This document shows positions 33,116 to 41,245 of a stretch of 64,000 nt of DNA, piece after piece (within the stretch, counting starts at the first letter, position 1; every line of letters begins with the position of its first letter). Origin of the DNA: CAVPTL01 sp963708725 (GTDB lineage Bacteria; Actinomycetota; Thermoleophilia; Gaiellales; JAICJC01); the NCBI GenBank assembly GCA_963708725.1, contig CAVPTL010000014.1, positions 1-64,000 of the forward strand, written 5' to 3'. Below the pieces are notes generated by a model. The model ran no database searches. It was given only the letters and a program-made list of their open reading frames with translations, and was not told the origin of the DNA. The translations under genes and the position numbers were made by a program.

Positions 33116-33922
33116 ATGAGCTATGACCCGAGCAGCCTGGAAGGCGTGCCCGCCGATGCGAAGGGCAGGCTCGCCCAGAACAAGGCCGGCCTGTTCACCT
33201 CCGACCTGTCGGTGAAGGAGTTCCTGCTGGTCAAGCAGGCGGGGTTCGAGCCGCTGGGGATGGTGGTCGGCAGCTCGATTTACCACATCGGCTACCAGCA
33301 GTCGAACTGGAATCAGAACCAGGAGATGAGCGTGCTCACGCAGGCGATGTACCACGCCCGCGAGCTGGCGATGACGCGCATGGAGGAGGAGGCCGAGCAG
33401 CTCGGCGCCGATGGTGTGGTCGGGGTGCGGCTCGACATCGGCCGCTACGAGTGGGGAGTCGACCTGGCCGAGTTCATCGCGATCGGCACCGCCGTCAAAC
33501 ACAGCGGCGGTGAGCTTCACCGCGCGCCCAACGGCCGGCCGTTCACGTCCGACCTCTCGGGTCAGGCGTTCTGGACACTGCTGGCATCGGGCTACCGGCC
33601 GGTCGGCATGTGCATGGGATCGTGCGTCTACCACGTCGCGCACCAGGGGCTGCGCGGGTTCCTGCGATCGGCGGGCCGAAACGTCGAGATGACCAACTAC
33701 ACGCAGGCGCTGTACGACGCCCGCGAGCTTGCGATGACGCGGATGCAGGCCGAGGCGAACGAGGTACAGGCGGCGGGGATCGTCGGCGTCCAACTGACCG
33801 AGCGCTCGCACGGCTGGGGCTCGCATGTGATCGAGTTCTTCGCCGTCGGCACCGCGGTGATTCCCACTCAGGCTGACCACACGATCGCCGTACCGTCCCT
33901 GGTGATGGGGATGGACGACTGA
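33116..33922 (+). CDS. Duplicated YbjQ/UPF0145 heavy-metal-binding-like protein
   Basis: A 268-residue protein with two tandem YbjQ-type domains (about 25-135 and 145-260). Both start with FTSDLS, contain a Gly-Met-hydrophobic core (PLGMVVGSSIYHIGY; PVGMCMGSCVYHVAH) and share ARELAMTRMxxEA followed by GVVGVRL or GIVGVQL. The family forms beta-barrel oligomers and has been called heavy-metal-binding, with weak evidence. A clear AAAGGGAG ribosome site precedes the ATG. Confidence 0.85.
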   Translation: MSYDPSSLEGVPADAKGRLAQNKAGLFTSDLSVKEFLLVKQAGFEPLGMVVGSSIYHIGYQQSNWNQNQEMSVLTQAMYHARELAMTRMEEEAEQLGADGVVGVRLDIGRYEWGVDLAEFIAIGTAVKHSGGELHRAPNGRPFTSDLSGQAFWTLLASGYRPVGMCMGSCVYHVAHQGLRGFLRSAGRNVEMTNYTQALYDARELAMTRMQAEANEVQAAGIVGVQLTERSHGWGSHVIEFFAVGTAVIPTQADHTIAVPSLVMGMDD

Positions 33923-33978
33923 GCCGACCATCCGACGTCCAGCGAGCCCCGATCGAGCTCGCGCTCGGCGACGAGGTC

Positions 33979-34674
33979 GTGTCGGTGCGCGTTCGCGAGT
34001 CTCGCCGTCGCCGCTCGATCAGGATCGGCGTCGGCCCCGGCCGGCCGCTCGAGGTGATCGTTCCCAGCGGGATGAGTGACCGTTCTGTTCGCAAGGTGCT
34101 CGATCGAAACCGGGGGTGGATCCAGGAGCGCCTGCGCTCGGCACGAGTGGTCGCAAACCAGCCTTCGAGGTTGGGACTGGACGAGCCCGGCGTTGTCCAC
34201 CTCAACGGCACGACGGTGCCGGTGTTCCGTCGGGCTGGTCGCGCCTCCGCGCGGCTGCACGAGGGCCGGTTGATCGCCGGAGGCTCCGATGACGACGCCG
34301 TCGCGGCGGTGGCTCGCTGGTACCGGCGCGAGGCCGGCGCGCGCATCGACGACCGGGTCGAAGCCCACCGCACTGCGATCGCAGTCACCCCCAAGGCGAT
34401 CTCGATCCGCGATCCCCGGTCGCGCTGGGGATCGTGTTCGTCGTCGGGCACGCTGTCGTTCTCATGGCGGTTGCTGCTGGCACCGATCGACATCCTCGAC
34501 TACGTGGTCATTCACGAGCTCTGTCACCTCCACCAACCCAACCACTCACGCGCGTTTTGGGATCTGGTCGAGACCCACTTCCCGCACCGAAAGGCCGCCA
34601 GCGCGTGGCTGCACGAGTACGGATACGAACTTCACCGGTACGACCCAGCATTGGCTGTTCGCGCCGTGTACTAG
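33979..34674 (+). CDS. YgjP-like (DUF45) M48-type metallopeptidase
   Basis: A 231-residue zinc metallopeptidase-like protein with the diagnostic VIHELCHLHQPNHSRAFW (HExxH plus a downstream His), preceded by RDPRSRWGSCSSSGTLSFSW, the conserved YgjP core. The GTG at 33979 is the first usable start, but homology-like sequence (LALGDEVVSVRVRESRR) extends a few codons upstream to a CTG that overlaps the previous stop. It follows the YbjQ gene by 56 bases or fewer. Confidence 0.85.
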   Translation: MSVRVRESRRRRSIRIGVGPGRPLEVIVPSGMSDRSVRKVLDRNRGWIQERLRSARVVANQPSRLGLDEPGVVHLNGTTVPVFRRAGRASARLHEGRLIAGGSDDDAVAAVARWYRREAGARIDDRVEAHRTAIAVTPKAISIRDPRSRWGSCSSSGTLSFSWRLLLAPIDILDYVVIHELCHLHQPNHSRAFWDLVETHFPHRKAASAWLHEYGYELHRYDPALAVRAVY

Positions 34675-34708
34675 TGACAAACCTGCGTAAACACCAGGAA
34701 GATCGAGG

Positions 34709-34728
34709 AAATTCCCGCAAATTACCGC
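34709..34728. promoter_or_regulatory. Tandem 10-bp direct repeat upstream of the winged-helix gene
   Basis: AAATTCCCGC is followed immediately by AAATTACCGC, one DNA turn apart, in an AT-richer patch 46-66 bases before the GTG at 34775. Two sites on the same helix face suggest an operator, possibly autoregulatory. The rest of this gap shows no clear promoter or gene. Confidence 0.35.
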
Positions 34729-34774
34729 AAAATGGGGAGCGCGAGCAGCGTCGTACGCCGCGACACTTCCGATC

Positions 34775-35239
34775 GTGGCAACCCCGGATCCCCAGCTTCG
34801 AATACCCCGCCGGCTCACCGTCGTCGGTGGCACCCCCTCCCTTAGCCCCGCCGAGGTGCCGGCGGGTCTGCGGCTCGTACGCGCTATCGACCGGGCCGTG
34901 CTCGACGTCGCCCGCACGCTCGAGCTGCGGCCGATGGAGCTCTACACCCTGCTCCTGCTCGAAGCGGGCGGACGCCTGACGACTGCCGAGCTGGCCCAAC
35001 GACTCGCTGCCAGCAACAGCCAGGCGAAGCAGCTCGCGCTGCGATTGACCCGCCGCGGGATCGCGGTTCGCAGCGGCTCCAGCGGGCACACCAAGCTGAC
35101 CCCACTCGGCGAGGCGCTGGCCGAGACGGCAGATCGCCACGTCGAGCACGCCGTCGCCGAGCGGATGGCCGAGATCGACGATCACTCCCGCATCACCGGC
35201 GGCTCGATGCTCGCGCAGCTCACCCTCCCCGCCGACTGA
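34775..35239 (+). CDS. MarR-like winged-helix transcriptional regulator
   Basis: A 154-residue protein with a predicted winged HTH: LELRPMELYTLLLLEAGGRL, TTAELAQRLAASNSQAKQLA (recognition region), then RRGIAVRSGSSGHTKLTPLG (wing) and a C-terminal helix. It resembles MarR/PadR-type regulators. Starts at GTG 34775, though a later start is possible. The target may be itself or the adjacent PuuD/aminotransferase pair. Confidence 0.7.
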   Translation: MATPDPQLRIPRRLTVVGGTPSLSPAEVPAGLRLVRAIDRAVLDVARTLELRPMELYTLLLLEAGGRLTTAELAQRLAASNSQAKQLALRLTRRGIAVRSGSSGHTKLTPLGEALAETADRHVEHAVAERMAEIDDHSRITGGSMLAQLTLPAD

Positions 35240-35265
35240 GCCAGTCGCCACCTCGCCAAGCGCGG

Positions 35266-35271
35266 TAGCGT
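35266..35271 (+). promoter_or_regulatory. Candidate -10 box (TAGCGT) of the PuuD-like operon
   Basis: TAGCGT eight bases before the ATG at 35280. Confidence 0.45.
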
Positions 35272-35279
35272 AGGCCTCC

Positions 35280-36014
35280 ATGCCGGGACGACCGTCGATC
35301 GGGGTGACCAGCTACTGGGCCAATGCGGCGATGGCGCACTGGAGCACCGACGCTGTGCTCGTCAGCCAAGGCTACGTCGAAGGCGTCCGACACGCCGGCG
35401 GCCGCGCGCTCGTACTGCCCGCCGACCCGCTGTGGGCGTCTGACCCCGACGACGTACTCGACCTGCTCGGCGGACTCGTCGTGGTGGGCGGCGACGACAT
35501 CGCACCCGAAGCGTTCGGCGTCGAGCGCCACCCGGCAACCGGCCCACGACACGAGCGCCGCGACAGCGTCGAGCTGGGACTTCTGCGGCGGGCGTTGGCC
35601 CGCGACCTTCCCGTGCTCGGAATCTGCCGCGGCATGCAGCTGATCAACGTGGTCCGCGGCGGCACACTCGATCAGCACCTGCCCGACACGATCGACATCA
35701 CGCCCCACCGCGCCGATGACCGGACGATGGGGCGCCACGATGTGATCACCGTCGCCGGCACGCTCGCGGCCGCGAGCCTCGGCGAGCACGCCACGGTGCG
35801 CTCCCACCACCACCAGGGCGTGGCGACGCTCGGAACCGGCCTGATCGCATCGGCGCACGCACCGGACGGGGTGATCGAGGCGATCGAGGATCCGGCCTTG
35901 CGCTTCTGCCTTGGGGTCCTGTGGCACCCCGACGCCGAGCCGCTGGGGACGGGTGCTGCGGTGTTTGCTGCGCTCGTGCGCGCGGCCGCTGCGTTATCGT
36001 CCGCGCCAGGATGA
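35280..36014 (+). CDS. Class I glutamine amidotransferase-like gamma-glutamyl hydrolase (PuuD type)
   Basis: Peptidase C26 family, 244 residues. The nucleophile Cys is in VLGICRGMQLINV, the oxyanion region in LVVVGGDDIAPEAFG, SHHHQGVATLG follows, and the catalytic His lies in GVLWHPDAEP, where the usual Glu of HPE is Asp. PuuD hydrolyses gamma-Glu-GABA in putrescine breakdown. Coupling by ATGA overlap to a class III aminotransferase supports a polyamine/GABA role, but no PuuA, PuuB or PuuC homologue is in the window. Confidence 0.8.
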   Translation: MPGRPSIGVTSYWANAAMAHWSTDAVLVSQGYVEGVRHAGGRALVLPADPLWASDPDDVLDLLGGLVVVGGDDIAPEAFGVERHPATGPRHERRDSVELGLLRRALARDLPVLGICRGMQLINVVRGGTLDQHLPDTIDITPHRADDRTMGRHDVITVAGTLAAASLGEHATVRSHHHQGVATLGTGLIASAHAPDGVIEAIEDPALRFCLGVLWHPDAEPLGTGAAVFAALVRAAAALSSAPG

Positions 36015-37288
36015 GCACCCACCTGTGGCACCCATTCGCCGACATGGCGATGGTCAAGAACGACGAGGTCGTGATCGCCCGCGGTCGCGGCGCCGTCGTC
36101 TGGGACGAACAGGGTCGCGAATACATCGATGCGCGCGCCGGCCTGTGGTATTGCGGCATCGGACACGGACGGTCGGAGATCGCCGACGCGGTTGCTGCCC
36201 AGATGCGCGAGCTGGCCGCCTACGACACCTTCGAACGGCTTGCCAACCGACCCGCGCTCGAGCTGGCAGATCGGGTCTCGGCAATCGCCCCGATGCCCGA
36301 CGCCGCCGTCTTCTTCACCAGCGGCGGATCCGAGGCCGTGGATACAGCGGCCAAGCTTGCACGGCGCTACTGGCACGCCTGCGACCGCCCTCAAAAGCAG
36401 GTGATCGTGCACCGCGAGCACTCCTATCACGGGATGAACGCCTATGGCACGAGTCTCGCCGGGATCCCGACCAACCGGGAAGGGTTCGGCAGCCTGATTC
36501 CCGACGTCGCGATCGTGCCGCACGACGATACCGCCGCGCTGGAGGCGCTCCTGGTCGAGCGCGGCGACGAGATCGCCGCGTTCATCGGTGAGCCGGTAAT
36601 CGGCGCCGGGGGCATCATCCACCCCGCGCCCGGCTACTGGAAGCGCGTGCAGGAGCTCTGCCGCGCCCATGACGTCCTGGTGATCGCGGACGAGGTGATC
36701 ACCGGCTTTGGCCGGCTCGGAGCGTGGTTTGGCTGCGAGCGCCTTGGGATCGAGCCCGACCTGGTGACGTGCGCAAAGGTGATCACATCGGGGTACCAGC
36801 CGCTTGGCGCCGTGCTTGCATCCACGCGGATTCAGGAGCCGTTCTTCTCCGAACCGGGTGGAGCGATCTTCCGCCATGGCTTCACCTATTCGGGCCACCC
36901 GGCCGCGTGCGCGGCGGGGCTTGCGAACCTGGACGTGATCGAGCGCGAGGATCTCCTCGGGCGCGTGCGGGAGCTGGAGGGCGTACTCGCCGACGCGGTG
37001 AGCCCGCTCGCCGACCTGCCCGAAGTGAGCGAGGTGCGGGCCGGCCTTGGACTGCTCGCCGCCGTCGAGATCGATCCGGAGCTGCGCGCAGCAGACCCCA
37101 CCCTGCTCGACCGTGTTGTCCAGGGGTGCCGGGCCCGCGGGGTACTGACCCGCGGACTCGCCGGGCGGGCGCTTCAGCTCTCACCGCCCTATGTGATCGA
37201 CGAGCAGCAGCTGCGGCAGGTCGCGGAAACGATCGCAGACACCATCAGCGATGTGCGTACGAACCCGGCGGCCTCAGTTCACGCGTGA
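36011..37288 (+). CDS. Class III PLP-dependent aminotransferase
   Basis: Omega-amino acid/polyamine-type transaminase, 425 residues. It shows LWHPFADMAMVK at the N-terminus, FFTSGGSEAVDTAAKLAR, YHGMNAYGTSLAG, the Asp in VLVIADEVITGFGRLGAWF, and the PLP Lys in TCAKVITSGYQPLGAVLAS. The ATG at 36011 overlaps the PuuD-like stop (ATGA). Given that partner, putrescine, GABA or another omega-amine is a reasonable substrate; beta-alanine:pyruvate type is an alternative. Confidence 0.88.
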   Translation: MSTHLWHPFADMAMVKNDEVVIARGRGAVVWDEQGREYIDARAGLWYCGIGHGRSEIADAVAAQMRELAAYDTFERLANRPALELADRVSAIAPMPDAAVFFTSGGSEAVDTAAKLARRYWHACDRPQKQVIVHREHSYHGMNAYGTSLAGIPTNREGFGSLIPDVAIVPHDDTAALEALLVERGDEIAAFIGEPVIGAGGIIHPAPGYWKRVQELCRAHDVLVIADEVITGFGRLGAWFGCERLGIEPDLVTCAKVITSGYQPLGAVLASTRIQEPFFSEPGGAIFRHGFTYSGHPAACAAGLANLDVIEREDLLGRVRELEGVLADAVSPLADLPEVSEVRAGLGLLAAVEIDPELRAADPTLLDRVVQGCRARGVLTRGLAGRALQLSPPYVIDEQQLRQVAETIADTISDVRTNPAASVHA

Positions 37289-37560
37289 CGGTGGGTGTGA
37301 CCGTGATGCAGCAAGTTGTCGATGTGCGTCGCGTGCTCGAACCGGCGCAAAGCTGATCCGGTTCTCGCCGGCCCGTCGAAGATCAAAAACGGGACGGCCA
37401 GCGTGAGCGTCAAGGGAACCAGCGCTGTGGCGGCGACCGCCGGCGTGAAGTGATGAAAACCCGCGACCAGCTCGCCCCAGATCGGCCACGTCATGAACGC
37501 CACCACCCCAAGTAGGCCAATCCTGATGCCCCGGGCGAGATCTCCTGAATGGGTTTTCAT
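37279..37560 (-). CDS. Small membrane protein with His-rich tail
   Basis: A 93-residue protein with two or three hydrophobic segments (IRIGLLGVVAFMTWPIWGEL, ALVPLTLTLAVPFLIF) and the C-terminus HIDNLLHHGHTHRHA, which could bind a metal. A strong AAAGGAG site six bases before the ATG supports it. Its 3' end overlaps the convergent aminotransferase gene by 10 bases. The upstream 95-base gap is AT-richer and contains the palindrome CACTGCACAGTG (37615-37626). No family recognised. Confidence 0.65.
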   Translation of the reverse strand: MKTHSGDLARGIRIGLLGVVAFMTWPIWGELVAGFHHFTPAVAATALVPLTLTLAVPFLIFDGPARTGSALRRFEHATHIDNLLHHGHTHRHA

Positions 37561-37655
37561 GTCGGCTCCTTTCGGCGACGGCGTCCTGACATTTGTGACA
37601 TAAGTAACGAATATCACTGCACAGTGTAGCCGATGACACGAGCGAGTTCTGTGAA

Positions 37656-38396
37656 CTAGCGCAAACCGCGGGCGTGGAGATATGCGAGCACTCCGTCGCG
37701 AAGCCCGGCCGCCGCGCGATTCACGACGGCCGCAGTCTTGAGGGCGCGATCCTCTCCGGGATTCGTGAGGAACCCGACCTCGGTCAACACCACCGGCCGA
37801 TTCGACCAATTGAAGCCGGTGATATCGGAGCGGGGCACGATTCCGCGGTTGGGCCACCCCAGCCGCTTCACCAGCCGCGCCTGGATGATCTTGGCCGCCT
37901 GACGGCTGCGGCCGAAGATGTCGCTCGTCCAGCCGCGACGGTTGGCCGGGTAGAGCGTCGAGGTGCCCGCGATCGCGTGGTTGGTCGAACCGTCGGCGTG
38001 GATTCGCAGAAACAGGGCGGCGTCGGCGCCGTTGGCGAAGTTCGCGCGCCACACGTTACCCCGGCTGACACAGCACGTTTTGGTGCGCGTCATCTTCACC
38101 CGGATACCGCCGGCAGCCTTCAGAAGCGTCCTCAGGCGCAGGGCGATGCGGAGGTTCACCACCGCCTCGCGCTGATGGGTGATGACACCGGACGTGCCTC
38201 CCCCATCCTTGATCTTTCGAATGCCCGAGCCGGGGCCGATCGGCTCCAGGCCAAGGTTTGCGATCAGGTCGTGGCCGGGATCGAGCACCACCGTAACGGT
38301 GCGCGTGGCCGCCGGTTGCGGTGTCGCGGCGGCGCCTGACGCACCAACAACTGCCACCATCATCACCGCCAGCACCGCAACCAGACGGGCCGCCAC
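37656..38396 (-). CDS. N-acetylmuramoyl-L-alanine amidase (Amidase_3), secreted
   Basis: Cell-wall hydrolase of 246 residues cutting the MurNAc-L-Ala bond. A signal peptide (ARLVAVLAVMMVAVVGASGAAA) leads to the catalytic domain: VVLDPGHD (Zn His), HQREAVVNLRIAL (Zn Glu), LRIHADGS (Zn His) and VLTEVGFLTN (catalytic Glu). I set the start at GTG 38396, 11 bases after the gcvT-like stop, with a GAGGG ribosome site; the longer reading frame overlaps that gene in another frame. A Cys pair (KTCCVS) is unusual for an exported domain. Confidence 0.87.
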   Translation of the reverse strand: MAARLVAVLAVMMVAVVGASGAAATPQPAATRTVTVVLDPGHDLIANLGLEPIGPGSGIRKIKDGGGTSGVITHQREAVVNLRIALRLRTLLKAAGGIRVKMTRTKTCCVSRGNVWRANFANGADAALFLRIHADGSTNHAIAGTSTLYPANRRGWTSDIFGRSRQAAKIIQARLVKRLGWPNRGIVPRSDITGFNWSNRPVVLTEVGFLTNPGEDRALKTAAVVNRAAAGLRDGVLAYLHARGLR

Positions 38397-38406
38397 CCAG
38401 CCGCCC

Positions 38407-39597
38407 TCAGCTGCGCTTGCGCTCGAGGTCGAGGAAGGGAAGCTCGACCACCCGCGCGGGGATCCGCCCACGCTCGCCCTCGACCGTCCACTCGATCTGC
38501 AGCCGCGATCCAACCGCCTCGTGGTCGGCATCGACGGAAGCCAGCCCGATCATCTTCTTGAGCGTCGGTGACCAACCGGTGCTGGTCGCGCGGCCGACCT
38601 GGCGGCGTCCCGAGAAGATCGGAATCGGGTTTCGGTCGACGATCGGCGAGACATGCGGCGCCAGATCGTGCCGCGCAAACTCGGCCTCGATGCCTTCCCA
38701 CTCGATCTCAATCCCGGCCAGCCGGCGGCGAGGGCCGCCGCGGTCGCGTTCGGCGGCGAGCGCGTTTCGGCCGACATACGGGCCCTTGGTGAAGCTCACC
38801 AGGCGACCCAATCCGATCTCGAACGGTGAATACTCATGGTCGGCCGCTTCGGCGTGCTTGACGCTGGTGTAGTCGACCTCGATCAGAATCAGCCCCGCCT
38901 CGAGCCGGACGATGTCGAGGGCGCGCATCCCCGCCGGCCGAAGGCCGTGGGCCACGCCCGCCTCGAACAGTGCGTCCCATACCGCCGCAGCGGACTTCGC
39001 GGGTATGAACAGCTCATACCCCAGATCGCCCGTGTAGCCGGTTCGAGTCACGTCGATCTCGACTCCCGCGATTGAGGACGACCGTCGCCGGAAGTAGCGG
39101 ACGTCATCCCAGTCCTCACCCGTCGCATCGGCCAGCACCGCCCGCGCCCGGGGGCCTTGCAGCGCGAGCGCGCCGAGGGCTTCACTGACGTCGGTGATCT
39201 CGACATCGAGCTCGGCCGCATTCATGCTCAGCCACCGATATTGAGGATCGGCTGCCGTCCACCGAAACCGGGACTCCTCCAGCCGTGCGACCGTACCGTC
39301 GTCGATCACCTTGCCGCGCTCGTCGCACCACGGCGTGTACACGACCTGGCCGACCTCGATCCTGGTGGCGTCGCGAGTGATCACGCGGTCGACCAGCCGT
39401 TGGGCGTCGGGGCCGGTCAGCTCGTACTTGTACAGCGGCGAGACGTCGATGATCGCTGCCGCCTGCCGGATCGCGTTGTACTCGATCTCGTGTGAATCGG
39501 CATACGTGGCCGCGGCCAGATAGCCCGACCACTCGCTCCAGGCGCGCTTGGCGTTACGCTCGGATTGGCGGTCGAAGAACGGAGTGCCGACAGTCAT
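38407..39597 (-). CDS. GcvT-like aminomethyltransferase family protein
   Basis: A 396-residue folate-binding enzyme of the GcvT/DMSP-demethylase family. It shows YNAIRQAAAIIDVSPLYKYE at the N-terminal fold, YTPWCDERGKVIDDGTVARL, TRTGYTGDLGYELF (folate/substrate region), RPAGMRALDIVRLEAGL, and the C-terminal barrel. No gcvH, gcvP or lpd is present, so it may be a stand-alone demethylase rather than glycine-cleavage T protein. ATG at 39597 with TAGACT eight bases upstream. Divergent from the phytoene-dehydrogenase-like gene. Confidence 0.85.
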   Translation of the reverse strand: MTVGTPFFDRQSERNAKRAWSEWSGYLAAATYADSHEIEYNAIRQAAAIIDVSPLYKYELTGPDAQRLVDRVITRDATRIEVGQVVYTPWCDERGKVIDDGTVARLEESRFRWTAADPQYRWLSMNAAELDVEITDVSEALGALALQGPRARAVLADATGEDWDDVRYFRRRSSSIAGVEIDVTRTGYTGDLGYELFIPAKSAAAVWDALFEAGVAHGLRPAGMRALDIVRLEAGLILIEVDYTSVKHAEAADHEYSPFEIGLGRLVSFTKGPYVGRNALAAERDRGGPRRRLAGIEIEWEGIEAEFARHDLAPHVSPIVDRNPIPIFSGRRQVGRATSTGWSPTLKKMIGLASVDADHEAVGSRLQIEWTVEGERGRIPARVVELPFLDLERKRS

Positions 39598-39605
39598 GGC
39601 AAGCA

Positions 39606-39611
39606 AGTCTA
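39606..39611 (-). promoter_or_regulatory. Candidate -10 box (TAGACT) of gcvT-like gene
   Basis: TAGACT eight bases before the ATG at 39597. Confidence 0.5.
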
Positions 39612-39624
39612 CGACTCCGACCGG

Positions 39625-39630
39625 TAGCAT
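39625..39630 (+). promoter_or_regulatory. Candidate -10 box (TAGCAT) deciding the start of the oxidoreductase
   Basis: TAGCAT ends at 39630 and overlaps the ATG at 39629. It lies seven bases before GTG 39638, so a leaderless transcript would use that GTG. Confidence 0.45.
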
Positions 39631-39637
39631 GCGCGCC

Positions 39638-41245
39638 GTGCCTCAACGTTACGACGCGATTGTGATCGGCGGCGGCCACAACGGCTTGGTGACAGCCGCC
39701 TACCTGGCGCGAGCGGGAATGCGCGTGGTGGTACTCGAGCGCCGGCACGTTCTGGGCGGCGCCGCGGTGACCGAGGAAATCGTGCCGGGATACCGGTTCA
39801 GCGTCGCCTCCTACGTGGTCTCGCTGCTTCGTCCCGAGATCGTGCGCGAACTCGAACTGGCGCGCCATGGCCTCGAGATCCTGCCGCTCGACGGCACCCT
39901 GACCCCGCTCGACGACGATTACCTGTGGCGCGTCAACGACCACGGCCGCACCGTTCGGGAGCTGCGCCGATGGTCGCTTTCAGACGCCGAGGCCTACGAG
40001 GAATACGGCCAGCTGATGGTGCAGATGGCGCGCTTCATCAAGCCGATTCTGGCCGCCGTGCCACCCGACCAGGGTCGCATCAACCCACTGGAATGGCTGT
40101 CGCTCCTGCCGCTCGGAAAACGGTTCGCCGAGCTTCCGCGAAAGCTCAAGGACACGTTCATCCAGGTGATGACGATGAGCGCCGCCGACTTCCTCGACCA
40201 GTGGTTCGAGACCGATCCGCTGAAGGCCACGATGTCGGCCTCGGGCATCATCGGCACCTTCCAAGGAGTGCGCTCACCCGGAACCGCCTACGTGCTCCTG
40301 CACCACTACATGGGCGAGATCGACGGAGCGTTTCGGGCGTGGGGCATTCCTCGCGGCGGTACCGGCGGCGTCAGCCTTGCCATCGCATCGGCCGCCGAGG
40401 CTCTGGGTGCCGAGATTCGCACCGAGGCGCCGGTCGCTCGGGTCGACGTGCAGTCTGGCCAGGTGATCGGCGTCACGCTGGAGTCGGGTGAGCAGCTCCT
40501 GTCCGACACGGTGCTCTCGAGCGCCGATAGCCGGGTCACCTTCAAGCAGCTGCTCGAGCCGGGAACGCTCGACCCGGAGTTCGAGGCCGAGGTCGACCGC
40601 TACAAGTTCAGAGGGTCGTCGGGCAAGGTCAACCTTGCGCTCGATGGCCTGCCCGAGTTCACCTGTCTGCCCGGTGTTGGCGAGCACCTGCGCGGCGCCA
40701 TCAGCTTCTCGCCGTCGCTCGATTACATGGAGCGTGCCTACGACGACGCCAAGTATGGCCGACCGTCCACCCGCCCCTACATCGACATGATCATCCCCAC
40801 GCTGGTGGATCCGGCGATGGCGCCTCCCGGCAAGCACGTGATCAGCTGCTTCGTCCAGTACGCGCCCTACCACCTCGCCGAGGGGGCGGTGTGGGACGAC
40901 GCCGCCCGCGACGCGTTTGGCGAGAACGTGATCGACACGATCGCCGAGCGAGCGCCGAACATCCGCGACATCATCGTCGACAAACAGGTGCTCACCCCGC
41001 TCGACATCGAGCAGAAAATCGGACTCAGCGAGGGCAACATCTTCCAGGGCGAACTGTCGCTGGAGCAGCTCTTCTTCAACCGGCCGGTGCCCGGATGGGC
41101 GCGGTTCAAGACTCCGGTGGATGGGCTTTGGATGTGCGGATCGGCGACGCACCCGGGTGGCGGGATCATGGGAGCTCCGGGCAGGATCGCCGCGCTTCAG
41201 CTGCTCAAGTCCAAGCGCAGCGGCCTCGCGCGGGTGAAGCGATGA
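39638..41245 (+). CDS. Phytoene dehydrogenase-like FAD oxidoreductase (PYROXD2-like), first copy
   Basis: A 535-residue FAD-dependent amine-oxidase/CrtI-fold protein. FAD motif YDAIVIGGGHNGLVTAAYLARAG; mid-region IPRGGTGGVSLAIASAAEALG; C-terminal CGSATHPGGGIMGAPGR. It resembles NAD(P)/FAD oxidoreductases related to PYROXD2 more than true carotenoid desaturases. I prefer GTG 39638 (giving PQRYDAIV, which aligns with SRYDAIV of the next paralogue) over ATG 39629, which lies within the -10 box. Coupled to the second copy by an ATGA overlap. No phytoene synthase or other carotenoid genes are nearby. Confidence 0.85.
   Translation: MPQRYDAIVIGGGHNGLVTAAYLARAGMRVVVLERRHVLGGAAVTEEIVPGYRFSVASYVVSLLRPEIVRELELARHGLEILPLDGTLTPLDDDYLWRVNDHGRTVRELRRWSLSDAEAYEEYGQLMVQMARFIKPILAAVPPDQGRINPLEWLSLLPLGKRFAELPRKLKDTFIQVMTMSAADFLDQWFETDPLKATMSASGIIGTFQGVRSPGTAYVLLHHYMGEIDGAFRAWGIPRGGTGGVSLAIASAAEALGAEIRTEAPVARVDVQSGQVIGVTLESGEQLLSDTVLSSADSRVTFKQLLEPGTLDPEFEAEVDRYKFRGSSGKVNLALDGLPEFTCLPGVGEHLRGAISFSPSLDYMERAYDDAKYGRPSTRPYIDMIIPTLVDPAMAPPGKHVISCFVQYAPYHLAEGAVWDDAARDAFGENVIDTIAERAPNIRDIIVDKQVLTPLDIEQKIGLSEGNIFQGELSLEQLFFNRPVPGWARFKTPVDGLWMCGSATHPGGGIMGAPGRIAALQLLKSKRSGLARVKR

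Noticed and set aside
33919..33978. Upstream CTG start for the YgjP-like gene overlapping the YbjQ stop
   Set aside because: The extra residues look family-like, but CTG starts are rare and nothing else in the window uses one. I kept GTG 33979 and noted the doubt.
38407..39597. Complete glycine cleavage system
   Set aside because: Only a GcvT-like protein is present; no GcvH, GcvP or Lpd lies nearby, so a pathway claim is not supported.
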